Positions 49,419-58,127 of a DNA stretch of 64,000 nucleotides are shown in pieces. How positions within the stretch are numbered: position 1 is the stretch's first letter; every line of letters begins with the position of its first letter. Made by a program: the position numbers and the translations under genes. The DNA is taken from assembly GCA_964348665.1 (NCBI GenBank), contig CAYGDP010000004.1:1-64000 (forward strand), read 5' to 3'. Source of the DNA: CAYGDP01 sp964348665. Its GTDB lineage: Bacteria > Verrucomicrobiota > Verrucomicrobiia > Palsa-1439 > CAYGDP01. A model generated the notes under the pieces. That model was not told the DNA's origin. It was given only the letters and a program-made list of their open reading frames with translations, and did not search any database.

Positions 49419-49814
49419 ATGCCGACACAGAACGAACTGGAACAGTATTTGCCCGTGTTGATTCTGCTCGGCTTGGCCGTCGCGGCTGCGGTGGGGATGC
49501 TTGCCACGTCGGTCATCCTCGGCAAACGCGGGCGCCGTAATCCGACCAAAGACAGTGCCTACGAGTGCGGTATGGAACCGATTGGGGCGGCCCACGTCCG
49601 GTTCGGCGTGAAATTTTATCTCGTGGCAATGCTCTTTATCCTGTTCGATATCGAGGTTGTTTTTCTCTATCCGTGGGCCGTCGTTTTCCGCGAATTGCTC
49701 AAAGACCCCGACTCGATGATCTTCGGTTCGATGATGACTTTTCTCGGCATCCTTTTCCTTGGATACTTGTATGCGCTCAAGAAAGGTGCATTCGACTGGA
49801 GCAAACAAGAATAG
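49419..49814 (+). CDS. nuoA: NADH-quinone oxidoreductase subunit A
   Basis: NuoA is a small membrane subunit of complex I. The 131-residue protein has three TM segments (VLILLGLAVAAAVGMLAT, FYLVAMLFILFDIEVVFLYP, MMTFLGILFLGYLYAL) and the conserved loop SAYECGMEPIGAAHVRFGVK. Its own promoter lies 7 nt upstream, and the other nuo genes begin about 7 kb away, so it is separated from the main operon. Confidence 0.95.
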   Translation: MPTQNELEQYLPVLILLGLAVAAAVGMLATSVILGKRGRRNPTKDSAYECGMEPIGAAHVRFGVKFYLVAMLFILFDIEVVFLYPWAVVFRELLKDPDSMIFGSMMTFLGILFLGYLYALKKGAFDWSKQE

Positions 49815-49842
49815 GGGAATGATGAAAGCGGAGCGCGGAGCA

Positions 49843-51165
49843 ATGAACCAAACTGCGTTCTTCTTTGCATTTGCATTCTTTCTTTTCAGCGCACAACTCT
49901 CACCAGCCCAGCAACGTCCTCAAGGTGGACAGCGACCCATGGGAGGTTTCGGCGGTCAACAACAAGGCCAGCAAGGTCAGCAGCAGGATCCCCAGCAACA
50001 ACTATCGCAGATGCTCGACCGCGCGCGCCAGGCGTCCGCTCAACAATGGCCGCAGCAAAAGCAACAAATGCTCGCGCAGATGCAGCAACGGATGCAACAA
50101 CAGAATCCGTCAGGCGGCACGACCATCACGCAAGCCACAAAAGACATCGGAAAAGTTCTCGACGAGGCGCGCGCGCTGTCCGCCGCAAATTACGAAGCGA
50201 AAAAAACTGACCTGACGCAGCAGCTTTCGCAAGCGATGATGAAAGGGATGGGACGATCCCAGGGCGGGTCGCAACCCCAAGCGCAAGGCGTTGGCGCAAC
50301 GTCGGCAGCTAATTATAAACTTGTGAAGGAGCGATACGCGGGACCGCTCTTCGATGCTCATGCGCATCTTAAACCAGACGTGCAGATCGAAGACCAAATC
50401 GCGATCTTCAAACAGGCCGGATTGTCCGGGATGATCCTATTCTGCGCCGTTCGCGACGGCCAATCGCCAGCGCGAATGACGAAACAGGCCGGTGGAGATT
50501 TTGTCTTTCCGTGTCTTCATCCCATCGCCAATCCGCAATCCGACCAGCTTCCGCTTGACGACGCGCTCGTTGCCGCCTTCGAGCAATCGCTTGGCGATGG
50601 GACTGCGCGTGGTTTTGGAGAGCTGTCGTTTCATCACAAAGCCTGTCCACAGCTTCCCAAAGGCACGAATACCCGCGTGGACAGCGATCTTGCTCTCAAA
50701 ATCTTTGATCTTGCCGCAAAAAACGGTGCCCCGCTCAATGTGCACGTAGAACATGAGTTCAGCGGCGAACTGGAGCGCGCACTGGCGCGCAATCGAAAGG
50801 CGACAGTGGTTTGGGCGCATTGTGGCGATGCGTCCGCGGCCATTATCTCCGCGCTGATGCGGCGGCATCCGAATCTTTACGCCGACATTTCTTGCCGTAA
50901 CCCGATCATCTATCGGCAGTACGCGTTGGCGGACCAGTCGCTCATCGAGAATGGCTCGGGGCGAATTAAAGCAGACTGGAAAAACTTGTTCGAGGCATTT
51001 CCCGACCGGTTCCTCCTGGGATTCGATATTTTTGAGGAGAACCGGTATCAATCGCTCACGGCGCAGGTTGATTATTACCGTAGCGTTCTTGGCCAACTTT
51101 CACCCACCACGGCGGAGAAGATTGCACATCAGAACGCAAAACGAATCTATGGAATCGAAAAATAA
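49843..51165 (+). CDS. secreted amidohydrolase-like protein with a Gln-rich N-terminus
   Basis: A signal peptide (MNQTAFFFAFAFFLFSAQLS) is followed by a low-complexity Gln-rich region (about 22-95) and an amidohydrolase-type barrel with FDAHAHLKPD (HxH), GFGELSFHHKA, NVHVEHEF, VVWAHCGDAS and LLGFDIFEENRYQS. The metal-site residues appear present. In-frame ATGs at 49819 and 49822 could add 7-8 residues. Substrate unknown. Confidence 0.8.
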   Translation: MNQTAFFFAFAFFLFSAQLSPAQQRPQGGQRPMGGFGGQQQGQQGQQQDPQQQLSQMLDRARQASAQQWPQQKQQMLAQMQQRMQQQNPSGGTTITQATKDIGKVLDEARALSAANYEAKKTDLTQQLSQAMMKGMGRSQGGSQPQAQGVGATSAANYKLVKERYAGPLFDAHAHLKPDVQIEDQIAIFKQAGLSGMILFCAVRDGQSPARMTKQAGGDFVFPCLHPIANPQSDQLPLDDALVAAFEQSLGDGTARGFGELSFHHKACPQLPKGTNTRVDSDLALKIFDLAAKNGAPLNVHVEHEFSGELERALARNRKATVVWAHCGDASAAIISALMRRHPNLYADISCRNPIIYRQYALADQSLIENGSGRIKADWKNLFEAFPDRFLLGFDIFEENRYQSLTAQVDYYRSVLGQLSPTTAEKIAHQNAKRIYGIEK

Positions 51166-51225
51166 GCTTTCTGGGACTGTTATTGATCTGAATGGATGTG
51201 CTAAAAAGGTGTCAAAGGAATCACT

Positions 51226-52200
51226 ATGAAAATCATTGCGTTGTTAAGTTCGTTGATCGTTATCGGAGGCGTGTTCGCCGCTGATTCCAATAGGGCTTGG
51301 GATGATCCTGCCAAGGCTGCTGCGGAAGACACCGACTTTCTCGTGCAAGGCGAGTACGTGATGAAAGGACTTGGCTTGCAAGTTGTCGCGCTGGGCGGCG
51401 CGAAATTTGACGGCTATCTGCTCGAAGGTGGTTTGCCGGGCGAGGGATGGGACAAAACCAAGAAACGCACGAAACTCAAAGGCGCTTCGGAAGGCGGCGT
51501 TGTCACGCTCACCCATGTGGACGGCTTGAAAGCTGTCATTGAGAAAAATGTAGCCAAATTAACCGACGCGGACGGCAAATCAATTGGCGAACTCAAGAGG
51601 ACGGAACGCGCGAGTCCCTCTCTTGGCGCGAAACCGCCTGCGGGAGCAGTGTTGCTCTTTGACGGCACAAAAGAATCGCTCGCCAACTGGCAATCCGGCG
51701 CTAGGATTAGCGACAATGGTTTGTTGATGGAAGGCGTAAACAGTAAAGAAAAGTTTGGCGACCATACCGTCCACATCGAGTTTCGGCTACCGTATCAGCC
51801 AACTGCGCGCGGGCAGGGTCGCGGCAATAGTGGAATGTATTTGCAGGGTCGCCATAAAGTCCAGATGTTGGATTCGTTTGGATTGGATGGCAAAGACAAC
51901 GAGTGCGGCGGCTTGTACAGTGTTCGCGAGCCTGCCTTGAATATGTGTTTCCCGCCTTTGACCTGGCAGACGTACGATGTCGACTACACCGCCGCGAAAT
52001 TTGACGACCAAGGCAATAAGATCGCTCGCGCCAAACTGACCGTCCGTCATAACGGCGTCGTCATTCATAAGGATGTGGAAGTCGGCAAACCTACTACGGC
52101 CGCCCCGAGTGGGGACGAAAAAGGTCCCGGACCGCTCCACCTCCAAAATCACGGTAACCCCGTCCGGTATCGCAACATCTGGATCGTGCCGGCAAAGTAA
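51226..52200 (+). CDS. DUF1080 secreted protein (3-keto-disaccharide hydrolase-like)
   Basis: The 324-residue protein has a short signal peptide and a C-terminal concanavalin-like DUF1080 domain: VLLFDGTKESLANWQSG, HVEFRLPYQPT-type strand, GQGRGNSGMYLQGRHKVQML and NHGNPVRYRNIWIVP. DUF1080 proteins are abundant in this phylum and some cleave 3-keto-glycosides. AAGGAA precedes the start. Confidence 0.88.
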   Translation: MKIIALLSSLIVIGGVFAADSNRAWDDPAKAAAEDTDFLVQGEYVMKGLGLQVVALGGAKFDGYLLEGGLPGEGWDKTKKRTKLKGASEGGVVTLTHVDGLKAVIEKNVAKLTDADGKSIGELKRTERASPSLGAKPPAGAVLLFDGTKESLANWQSGARISDNGLLMEGVNSKEKFGDHTVHIEFRLPYQPTARGQGRGNSGMYLQGRHKVQMLDSFGLDGKDNECGGLYSVREPALNMCFPPLTWQTYDVDYTAAKFDDQGNKIARAKLTVRHNGVVIHKDVEVGKPTTAAPSGDEKGPGPLHLQNHGNPVRYRNIWIVPAK

Positions 52201-52260
52201 CTTCATTAACTAACGGCAGCCGGCTTGCGTCGATTGATTCGACGCTGGCGGTTGAACCAT

Positions 52261-54375
52261 TTATCGCTCTAATGCTGCAGGTGACCACCTCGACAGTTCG
52301 GTTAGCTTCTGAAATTTTTTCGCTCCGCCAAGTTTCTTAAATACATTTGCCGCCCAGTCATAGCTGGCGTGGATTTCGCCGGCGAGGACGACCTCCGTTG
52401 GGAAAAGCAGGCCCGCAACTTGCGGGAGGTCCGTGATACGAAGGCAGTGAAGCATTTCAATTGTCGCGCCCCGACCGTCTTTCTGGCTGGGTGCGTTCTG
52501 TGTGGCGGGAGGGGATTCGAGAAAAAGTGTGCGGATATTCCCGTCCAGCAAAGCCGCGTACAGCGCCACGGCGCACATCTCGCCCCGAGCCGCGAGTGAG
52601 ATTTGATTGGCGTCCAACCCGCAGTCACCCGCGATGGCGCGAACGGCTTGCACTGCTCGTAGCGCGTCCCAGACCCGCATGCTGGCGATAGTGCGCCCCG
52701 TCCACGCGGCAGAACGACGCAGATGCCAGTCTAACTCTTCTGCCCATCCCGTATCTCCTGTGCCACGCGTCTCGACTTTAATTTTCGCCCACGGGGCATT
52801 GATGCGATTTAGGAATCCATCGGTGCTTCCGCGATCTTCGTGAGGTGTAATGAGCGCCACCACCGCTGGCATTGGCCGTTTCAGATTGTTTCGGAAAGAG
52901 AACTGGCCGTGCAAACGCCAGCCTTCCTCCGACGTGTACGCGAAACGATGTCCGCGCGTATCGCCGTTCTCGTACTCAAACTCAATCTTCGCGTCGAGGG
53001 GTGGTGGTTTCTCGGGAAAATGACCGAATGTCTTTTCGCGAAGCGCTTCAACCACCCGTCGGCGTTCCCGCTCGAAATCGCCGTTGTTGCTTATCGGAGG
53101 CGCCTCGGGGATCGTGATAAAGCTGTCTTGAATTGTTGTCGTACTACTGTCCGGTGGCGCGCCGTTGACGTACACTCGCAGCGTATCGAGCGATTCTTGG
53201 TTTTCTTTCGCGTCGTCAATGTCGGCGACCTTGTCGGGTGGCACGACTTTGCCTTGCAGATGTCTCACGAACCACGAAAAGATTTCTTTCCGACCTTCGG
53301 GGCGATAGGCGTGTTCGCCCGGGTAGGTCACGAGCTTCAATTGATCGGCGACGTCGATTCGGCGATACAGTTGTTTGAGCTGCTGATGCACTTCGCGAAT
53401 GGAAGCAATGTGGAAAATGGAATCGCGTTCGGACGAGGCGATCATCAAAGCCCTAGGCGCGATGAGCGCGCCAACGTCGGCCAGATCCCATCGGTAGATG
53501 TTGTTCCACCACATACAATCACAATGACCGTCAATGAGTCGGTCGCGAATGTGAGCCGCCAGGGTAGTCGTGCCGCAAACGGGCGCGGCACATTTGACCC
53601 GTTCATCGCCCGCGGCGATCCACCATGTCGAGGCGCCTCCGCCGGAAATTCCCGTCACACCCATTCGCGTCGCGTCCACATCGGATCGCTGCGCGAGAAG
53701 GTCGAGGCCGCGAATGCCGTTGAGCAATTCGACCGCGGACGGCGCGTAACCTCGGCTGTACCAATGAAACCAGCCCTCACGGTAACAGCCGTGATGAAAT
53801 CCGGTGACTTCGCCAAGCTGAACCGTCTCGATGATCAGACAAACAAAACCCAGCTCGGCGAACTTGCGCGCGTGCGCCTGGTAGTGGGCTTTTTGATTTT
53901 GTGCGTGCCCGCAAACATAAAGCACCGCCGGCGCGCGTCCGTTGATCGTTTTCGGAATATAAAGATTTGCCGTCACATTCAATTTCGGCAAGCTCTCGTA
54001 ATGAAGTTTCTCGATGCGGCACGAGCCGCGCTCCACCGCGCCCGTGACAGTAAACGACACACGGGGACGCTCGCTCGCGGGTGGCAGATTTTCCAATCCC
54101 ATCATTTCCGAGAATTGGCGTCGTTTCTCGCCGATCTGTTTTTTCCAGGCCGCCGCCGTCTTGAAATCACCGAGCGCGTGATCGGTGATGCGGCGCGCCT
54201 CGCGCGAGAGATAATCACGGATGGTCATATTTGGCTCCTCGGAAATGGGCGACGATCCGCGAGCGATGGGTTTCGTCCGTTCCACCGCCAGGAGGCGGGA
54301 TGCGGAGAATCCCACGATTCCCAATCCTGTCGTCGCCGCGCTCGCCCGCAAAAAATCGCGTCGGGTGATTGGCAT
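52261..54375 (-). CDS. Tat-exported alpha/beta hydrolase (acetyl xylan esterase-like), two modules
   Basis: The 704-residue protein has a Tat signal (ITRRDFLRASAATTGLG). The first hydrolase module (about 100-370) has VLYVCGHAQNQKAHY and the nucleophile elbow GVTGISGGGAST. The second (about 430-690) has the matching fold, but its elbow reads LAARGEMC, so the Ser is replaced and it is probably inactive. Members of this family deacetylate plant polysaccharides. Its start overlaps the midA-like stop (TAATG). Confidence 0.85.
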   Translation of the reverse strand: MPITRRDFLRASAATTGLGIVGFSASRLLAVERTKPIARGSSPISEEPNMTIRDYLSREARRITDHALGDFKTAAAWKKQIGEKRRQFSEMMGLENLPPASERPRVSFTVTGAVERGSCRIEKLHYESLPKLNVTANLYIPKTINGRAPAVLYVCGHAQNQKAHYQAHARKFAELGFVCLIIETVQLGEVTGFHHGCYREGWFHWYSRGYAPSAVELLNGIRGLDLLAQRSDVDATRMGVTGISGGGASTWWIAAGDERVKCAAPVCGTTTLAAHIRDRLIDGHCDCMWWNNIYRWDLADVGALIAPRALMIASSERDSIFHIASIREVHQQLKQLYRRIDVADQLKLVTYPGEHAYRPEGRKEIFSWFVRHLQGKVVPPDKVADIDDAKENQESLDTLRVYVNGAPPDSSTTTIQDSFITIPEAPPISNNGDFERERRRVVEALREKTFGHFPEKPPPLDAKIEFEYENGDTRGHRFAYTSEEGWRLHGQFSFRNNLKRPMPAVVALITPHEDRGSTDGFLNRINAPWAKIKVETRGTGDTGWAEELDWHLRRSAAWTGRTIASMRVWDALRAVQAVRAIAGDCGLDANQISLAARGEMCAVALYAALLDGNIRTLFLESPPATQNAPSQKDGRGATIEMLHCLRITDLPQVAGLLFPTEVVLAGEIHASYDWAANVFKKLGGAKKFQKLTELSRWSPAALER

Positions 54376-55568
54376 TAGATTGGTCGAGCATACCTCAAAC
54401 CGCTGATGCGAGGCAACTCTTTGCCTTTGGAGAGGGTCAATACTTTCAGGGCGCGCCCGAAATGATCGGGATGAGTGAGCGTTTGAAACGCGCGTATTTT
54501 TTTTCGTGCTGCGTCCGTCTTGCTGTCACCCGACGTTGTGCCGGCCAGATCGGATTCCAATTGGCGCAAATACGATCGGTGAGCGATGCCGACAAGGAAA
54601 TGTTGTTGGTGACAAAATCCTGCCTCGTTAGCTCCGGCTGATTTTCCCGCGCGAGCGATGGCGGTAAAATTGACATGCGCGGTAACGTCTTGAATGCCGA
54701 CGCGCTCGAGCGGTTCGCTGTTTGGTTGATGCCGGTAGTAACATCGAAGTGTCCCGTCGGTTCGATGGGGGGCGAAGTATTCGCTCGCTTCATACCCGTA
54801 ATCAAAAAATAGCAGCCAACCGCGTTTTAGCCGCCGCACCGCGGAATGAACCCATTTCTCGGCGGCTGGACAAACTTCCGTTGTGTATCTCTCTGGAAAG
54901 AATGTAGGCCGACTCTGTGAGTCGGCGATAAATTGATGCGCCGCTTCGCAGAAGCGGCCTACAGTATAAACGAATCGCTCCTCTCGCCAATCCACGCAGA
55001 CATCGCGCCAGTGTCCGTTGCTCCATGTGATTCGTCGGACAGGGAAGACATCGAGAAGTTCGTTGGAGAAAATGCAGCCGACGAGCGAATTGTGACGAAT
55101 TTCACTAAGTTTGCTGACCCACTTCACGGGTAGATCGGCTTGTACAGTTTTTCGCTGCCGTCGTTGGAGGGCAGGGGAAGGCTCAATGATGATGTAGTGG
55201 CAGGCGCTTGCCACATCGGGGTGGTTTTGACGCAACCAATCGAGGATATCGGTGGCTAGATTTCCGTGGTGGGCACCGGCTTCGACAAGGTAAAATGTTT
55301 TTGGACGACCCAACAATTCCCACATCTCGACGAATTGCAGGGCGAGCAATTCGCCAAAGAGTGCCCCCACGCTGACACTGGTATAGAAATCACCGCGCTT
55401 TCCGATTTCGGTGCGGCCGCTGGAGTAATAGCCAAGGCGCGGATGATAGAGCGCGAGTTCCATAAAACGGTCGAATCGCATCGGGCCGTTTTCCCGAATT
55501 TCTTGACGAATGACAGAAACGAGACGGGGATTTCCAGCGTGACCTCCAACCGCATCGGAAGCCGTCAC
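54375..55568 (-). CDS. MidA/NDUFAF7-like SAM-dependent methyltransferase
   Basis: The 397-residue protein has the MidA pattern: ALYHPRLGYYSSGRTEIGKR then GDFYTSVSVG, FYLVEAGAHHGNLATDIL (SAM site), GCIFSNELLDVFPVRR and FFDYGYEASEYF. The human homologue NDUFAF7 dimethylates an arginine of complex I, which fits its place within the nuo region (inference). A GTG start overlaps the upstream stop (GTGA). An in-frame palindromic insert (54903-54963) adds about 20 residues (VGRFCEAAHQFIADSQSRPT). Confidence 0.88.
   Translation of the reverse strand: MTASDAVGGHAGNPRLVSVIRQEIRENGPMRFDRFMELALYHPRLGYYSSGRTEIGKRGDFYTSVSVGALFGELLALQFVEMWELLGRPKTFYLVEAGAHHGNLATDILDWLRQNHPDVASACHYIIIEPSPALQRRQRKTVQADLPVKWVSKLSEIRHNSLVGCIFSNELLDVFPVRRITWSNGHWRDVCVDWREERFVYTVGRFCEAAHQFIADSQSRPTFFPERYTTEVCPAAEKWVHSAVRRLKRGWLLFFDYGYEASEYFAPHRTDGTLRCYYRHQPNSEPLERVGIQDVTAHVNFTAIARAGKSAGANEAGFCHQQHFLVGIAHRSYLRQLESDLAGTTSGDSKTDAARKKIRAFQTLTHPDHFGRALKVLTLSKGKELPRISGLRYARPI
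54903..54963. repeat. double-hairpin repeat inserted in frame in the midA-like gene
   Basis: Outer ends TGTAGG/CCTACA enclose two hairpins, GCCGACT-CTGTG-AGTCGGC and GCCGCTTC-GCA-GAAGCGGC. It is 61 bp long and keeps the reading frame open. The tgtaggcc start resembles part of the island repeats at 21.7 and 23.0 kb. Confidence 0.8.
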
Positions 55569-56554
55569 GGATTCTTTTGCGCCTCCGATACGCGTCGCAT
55601 GAACAAAAGGGTCTCGTCGAACGAGTGATCGCTCATGGCGATGTTGCACCAGCGATGACCGTATCGGACATTGCCGGCGTGATGGCGGGTTTCAGGTTCC
55701 ACGAGAGCATTGACGTGCATGACTTGAAGACTGGAGTCTTCGCCTTCATCGCGTTTGACCGACTGCCAAGCCGGTTGCCAAACTTGCGCGCGCTGTCGCG
55801 AGGGAAGTTGAGCGGGATTGCCGTTGATGGGCGCGCGGCAAAGGGGACAAAGCACGAACGTGGCTTTTTCTTTCTCGGATGGAAATCGCGGGGTAGGAAG
55901 TTTTGCTCCCTCAATCGTCGCTTTCGACAGAATTCCGCTGACGGCTTCGTAGGCGAGGTTCAAGTTGGCTCGGTAAAGCGCCGAGGCAATGGACACGCCC
56001 AAAACCGCGAAGGTTTCTACAGCGTCCAGCCAGGGACAATATTCATAGACGGGAATGATGCAGGAATTTTTCGTCCAGGTCGCGTCATCCCACATTTTTA
56101 GAGTGGCCGCCAATGGTTTCCACTCGTCAGAAGCAATGCAGTATGCCCCTGGAAGATCGTGAACCTTGTCCGGGCTCCAAACCGTCTGGCTGTCCGCCGT
56201 CCGAAACCGGAGCTCCTTGCCTGTCGCATCCAGTTCAACTTTGGCTGGCTTGAACGATGCCGGTACCGTCTCCGCCACCGTGAGCGGATGCCAGCGGAGG
56301 TTACGATTGGAAAAGGGGAGTTTGCCCGATCGTCCACGGGTGCAAAGTCCGTCGCGCTGGAGTTTGCCGCCGCCCACGCCGAGCCCGGCATCGCGCGAGT
56401 AATTGACCTTGCCGTATTTATCCCAGAATTCCTTGGCGTTTTCGGGGTTGGGGATGAGCGCACGCAACGCTTCCGCGATGACTTCTGTGAGCCGCAAGAC
56501 CTCCCGGTCTCGCTTAGTCAATTCCTTTGCAGAGATGGTTCGACCTTCAGCCAT
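55565..56554 (-). CDS. putative HNH-like endonuclease (restriction-enzyme-like), unassigned
   Basis: The 329-residue protein has a N-terminal helical part, a middle domain with VNYSRDAGLGVGGGKLQRDG, and near its end a zinc pair CPLC and VMHVNALVEPETRHHAGNVR then YGHRWCNIAMSDHSFDETL, whose His/Asn/His pattern resembles an HNH nuclease. The arrangement recalls type II restriction enzymes such as the BstXI group, but I am not sure of that. No DNA methyltransferase gene is adjacent. It is coupled to the midA-like gene by a GTGA overlap. Confidence 0.45.
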   Translation of the reverse strand: MAEGRTISAKELTKRDREVLRLTEVIAEALRALIPNPENAKEFWDKYGKVNYSRDAGLGVGGGKLQRDGLCTRGRSGKLPFSNRNLRWHPLTVAETVPASFKPAKVELDATGKELRFRTADSQTVWSPDKVHDLPGAYCIASDEWKPLAATLKMWDDATWTKNSCIIPVYEYCPWLDAVETFAVLGVSIASALYRANLNLAYEAVSGILSKATIEGAKLPTPRFPSEKEKATFVLCPLCRAPINGNPAQLPSRQRAQVWQPAWQSVKRDEGEDSSLQVMHVNALVEPETRHHAGNVRYGHRWCNIAMSDHSFDETLLFMRRVSEAQKNP

Positions 56555-56627
56555 GGGCGAACACTAGCCTACCGTCAACCGAAAGACAATAATCGAGTGG
56601 TCTCGATCCAGATTCAATTGCCCAAAC

Positions 56628-56675
56628 TCCCCTGGCAACGAAACCATTACACGTGTATCGATTTCGTTGCCAGGG
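56628..56675. repeat. perfect 15-bp inverted repeat upstream of nuoB
   Basis: CCCCTGGCAACGAAA and its exact complement are separated by 18 nt. It lies between the divergent nuclease-like gene and nuoB, upstream of the nuoB promoter. It could be an operator or a bidirectional terminator; no T-run follows. Confidence 0.85.
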
Positions 56676-56738
56676 GTCGAGAGCTGGTTTTTTGGCGATT
56701 CAACGTGCCCAAAACATCAAGTTTGTGAAATTTTTCAC

Positions 56739-56766
56739 TTGCAAAGGGGTTGTGTTCGGCTACCCT
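56739..56766 (+). promoter_or_regulatory. nuoB promoter candidate
   Basis: TTGCAA (56739-56744), 16-nt spacer, TACCCT (56761-56766), 12 nt to the ATG. Confidence 0.45.
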
Positions 56767-56778
56767 GATAAACCAGTT

Positions 56779-57312
56779 ATGACTGAACCCGCTGCGGCTG
56801 CAGCTACGCAAACCGCCGAGGCAAACCTTGATTCTCGGCAAGAAGGACAGATCATCGTCACGACCGCCGACGCAGCGGTCAATTGGTGCCGCAAAAATTC
56901 CCTCTGGCCGATGCCGCTGGGCCTGGCGTGTTGCGCCATCGAACTGATGGCAGCGGGAGCGAGCCGATTCGATATTTCACGGTTCGGCGCCGAAGTGATG
57001 CGATTCTCGCCGAGGCAGGCCGACTTGATGATCGTGGCGGGAACAGTAACCTACAAAATGGCTCTCGCCGCCAAACGCGTCTATGATCAGATGCCCGAAC
57101 CAAAGTGGGTGATTGCCATGGGCGCCTGTGCCAGCACCGGCGGAATGTATCGCAGTTATGCCGTGCTGCAGGGAATCGATCAGCTTTTGCCCGTGGACGT
57201 GTATGTCGCGGGCTGTCCGCCGCGTCCCGAGGCTTTGCTGGATGGTTTGATGAAGCTGCAAAATAAAATCAGCGGCGAATCGGCGCTGGCGAATCTCAAG
57301 AAGGCCGGATGA
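56779..57312 (+). CDS. nuoB: NADH-quinone oxidoreductase subunit B
   Basis: NuoB carries cluster N2, the last iron-sulfur cluster before quinone. The 177-residue protein shows GLACCAIELMAAG (paired Cys), MGACASTGGMYRSYAVLQGI and VAGCPPRPEALLDG, the four ligand positions. The start is chosen at MTEPAAAA, as the upstream part of the frame lies in the promoter. It opens the main nuo operon. Confidence 0.97.
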   Translation: MTEPAAAAATQTAEANLDSRQEGQIIVTTADAAVNWCRKNSLWPMPLGLACCAIELMAAGASRFDISRFGAEVMRFSPRQADLMIVAGTVTYKMALAAKRVYDQMPEPKWVIAMGACASTGGMYRSYAVLQGIDQLLPVDVYVAGCPPRPEALLDGLMKLQNKISGESALANLKKAG

Positions 57313-57541
57313 TGACTAGGTGTCCCATCAGCCCCATTGGGGCGGCATATGACAGCCCAGGGCGAAGCCCTGGGAATCGTGATTCCAATCAGGTATCAGC
57401 CCTGAAGGGGCGAAATAATAGGCAGGGAATTATGTCGCCCCTTCAGGGCTTCCTGTATTATTTGTTCGTTTCCCCAGCCCTTCGGGCTGGGCTGATTTAT
57501 CCCGCCCCTTCGGGGCTGAATCGAGTGGGAGTTTTCGAACC
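57313..57541. repeat. array of palindromic repeats between nuoB and nuoC
   Basis: No gene. It consists of consecutive hairpins: GCCCCATTGGGGC, CCCAGGGCGAAGCCCTGGG, a GCCCTGAAGGGGCG...CGCCCCTTCAGGGC pair, CCCAGCCCTTCGGGCTGGG and GCCCCTTCGGGGC. This is a BIME-like cluster that may set transcript stability within the operon. Confidence 0.8.
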
Positions 57542-58117
57542 ATGACAGTCCTCGACGCCGCCACACGACTTCGGGAACGATTCGGGAAAGAAATTGGCGA
57601 CTCGCGCGAGTTTCGAGGCGAAATATCCGTTGAAATTCCGCGCGGACGCATCGTCGAGATTTGCAAATTTCTAAAGACCAATCATGATCTTGCATTTGAT
57701 TATCTGGTGGACATCAGCGGCGTGGATAATTTCGGCGATGAACCGCGTTTCGAGGTCGTTTATCATCTCTACAGCTATAAGAATGGCATTGCGCTCCGAT
57801 TGCGGACGCGCCTTCCTGAAAATGACCCGACGTTGCCAAGTGTGACAAGTGTCTGGCATGGCGCGGATTGGCACGAGCGGGAAGCCTACGACATGTTTGG
57901 AATCAAATTCACCGGCCATCCCGATCTGCGGCGCATTTTGATGTGGGACGGTTATCCGTATTATCCACTTCGCAAAGATTTTCCGCTCGCGGGCAAGCCG
58001 AGCGAGATGCCGGACGTCGCATTCAGCAAGGCCGCGCCGTTAATGGGGGGACCATTCGTCGCCGCGCCCGATGGACACAGCTTCGAGAAAGAACCACGGG
58101 CGAAAGGAGAAGAGTAA
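57542..58117 (+). CDS. nuoC: NADH-quinone oxidoreductase subunit C
   Basis: The 191-residue protein matches the 30-kDa complex I subunit: FDYLVDISGVDNFGD, TSVWHGADWHEREAYDMFGI and RRILMWDGYPYYPLRKDFPL. NuoC and NuoD are separate genes here. Confidence 0.96.
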   Translation: MTVLDAATRLRERFGKEIGDSREFRGEISVEIPRGRIVEICKFLKTNHDLAFDYLVDISGVDNFGDEPRFEVVYHLYSYKNGIALRLRTRLPENDPTLPSVTSVWHGADWHEREAYDMFGIKFTGHPDLRRILMWDGYPYYPLRKDFPLAGKPSEMPDVAFSKAAPLMGGPFVAAPDGHSFEKEPRAKGEE

Positions 58118-58127
58118 AGGAGGATAT

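Noticed and set aside
52840..54378. 512-codon plus-strand frame antisense to the esterase gene
   Set aside because: The minus-strand frame has a Tat signal and hydrolase motifs; the antisense frame has no recognisable features.
57330..57530. Possible CRISPR array between nuoB and nuoC
   Set aside because: Repeats are palindromic, of several types and irregularly spaced without unique spacers of constant length; no cas genes are present.
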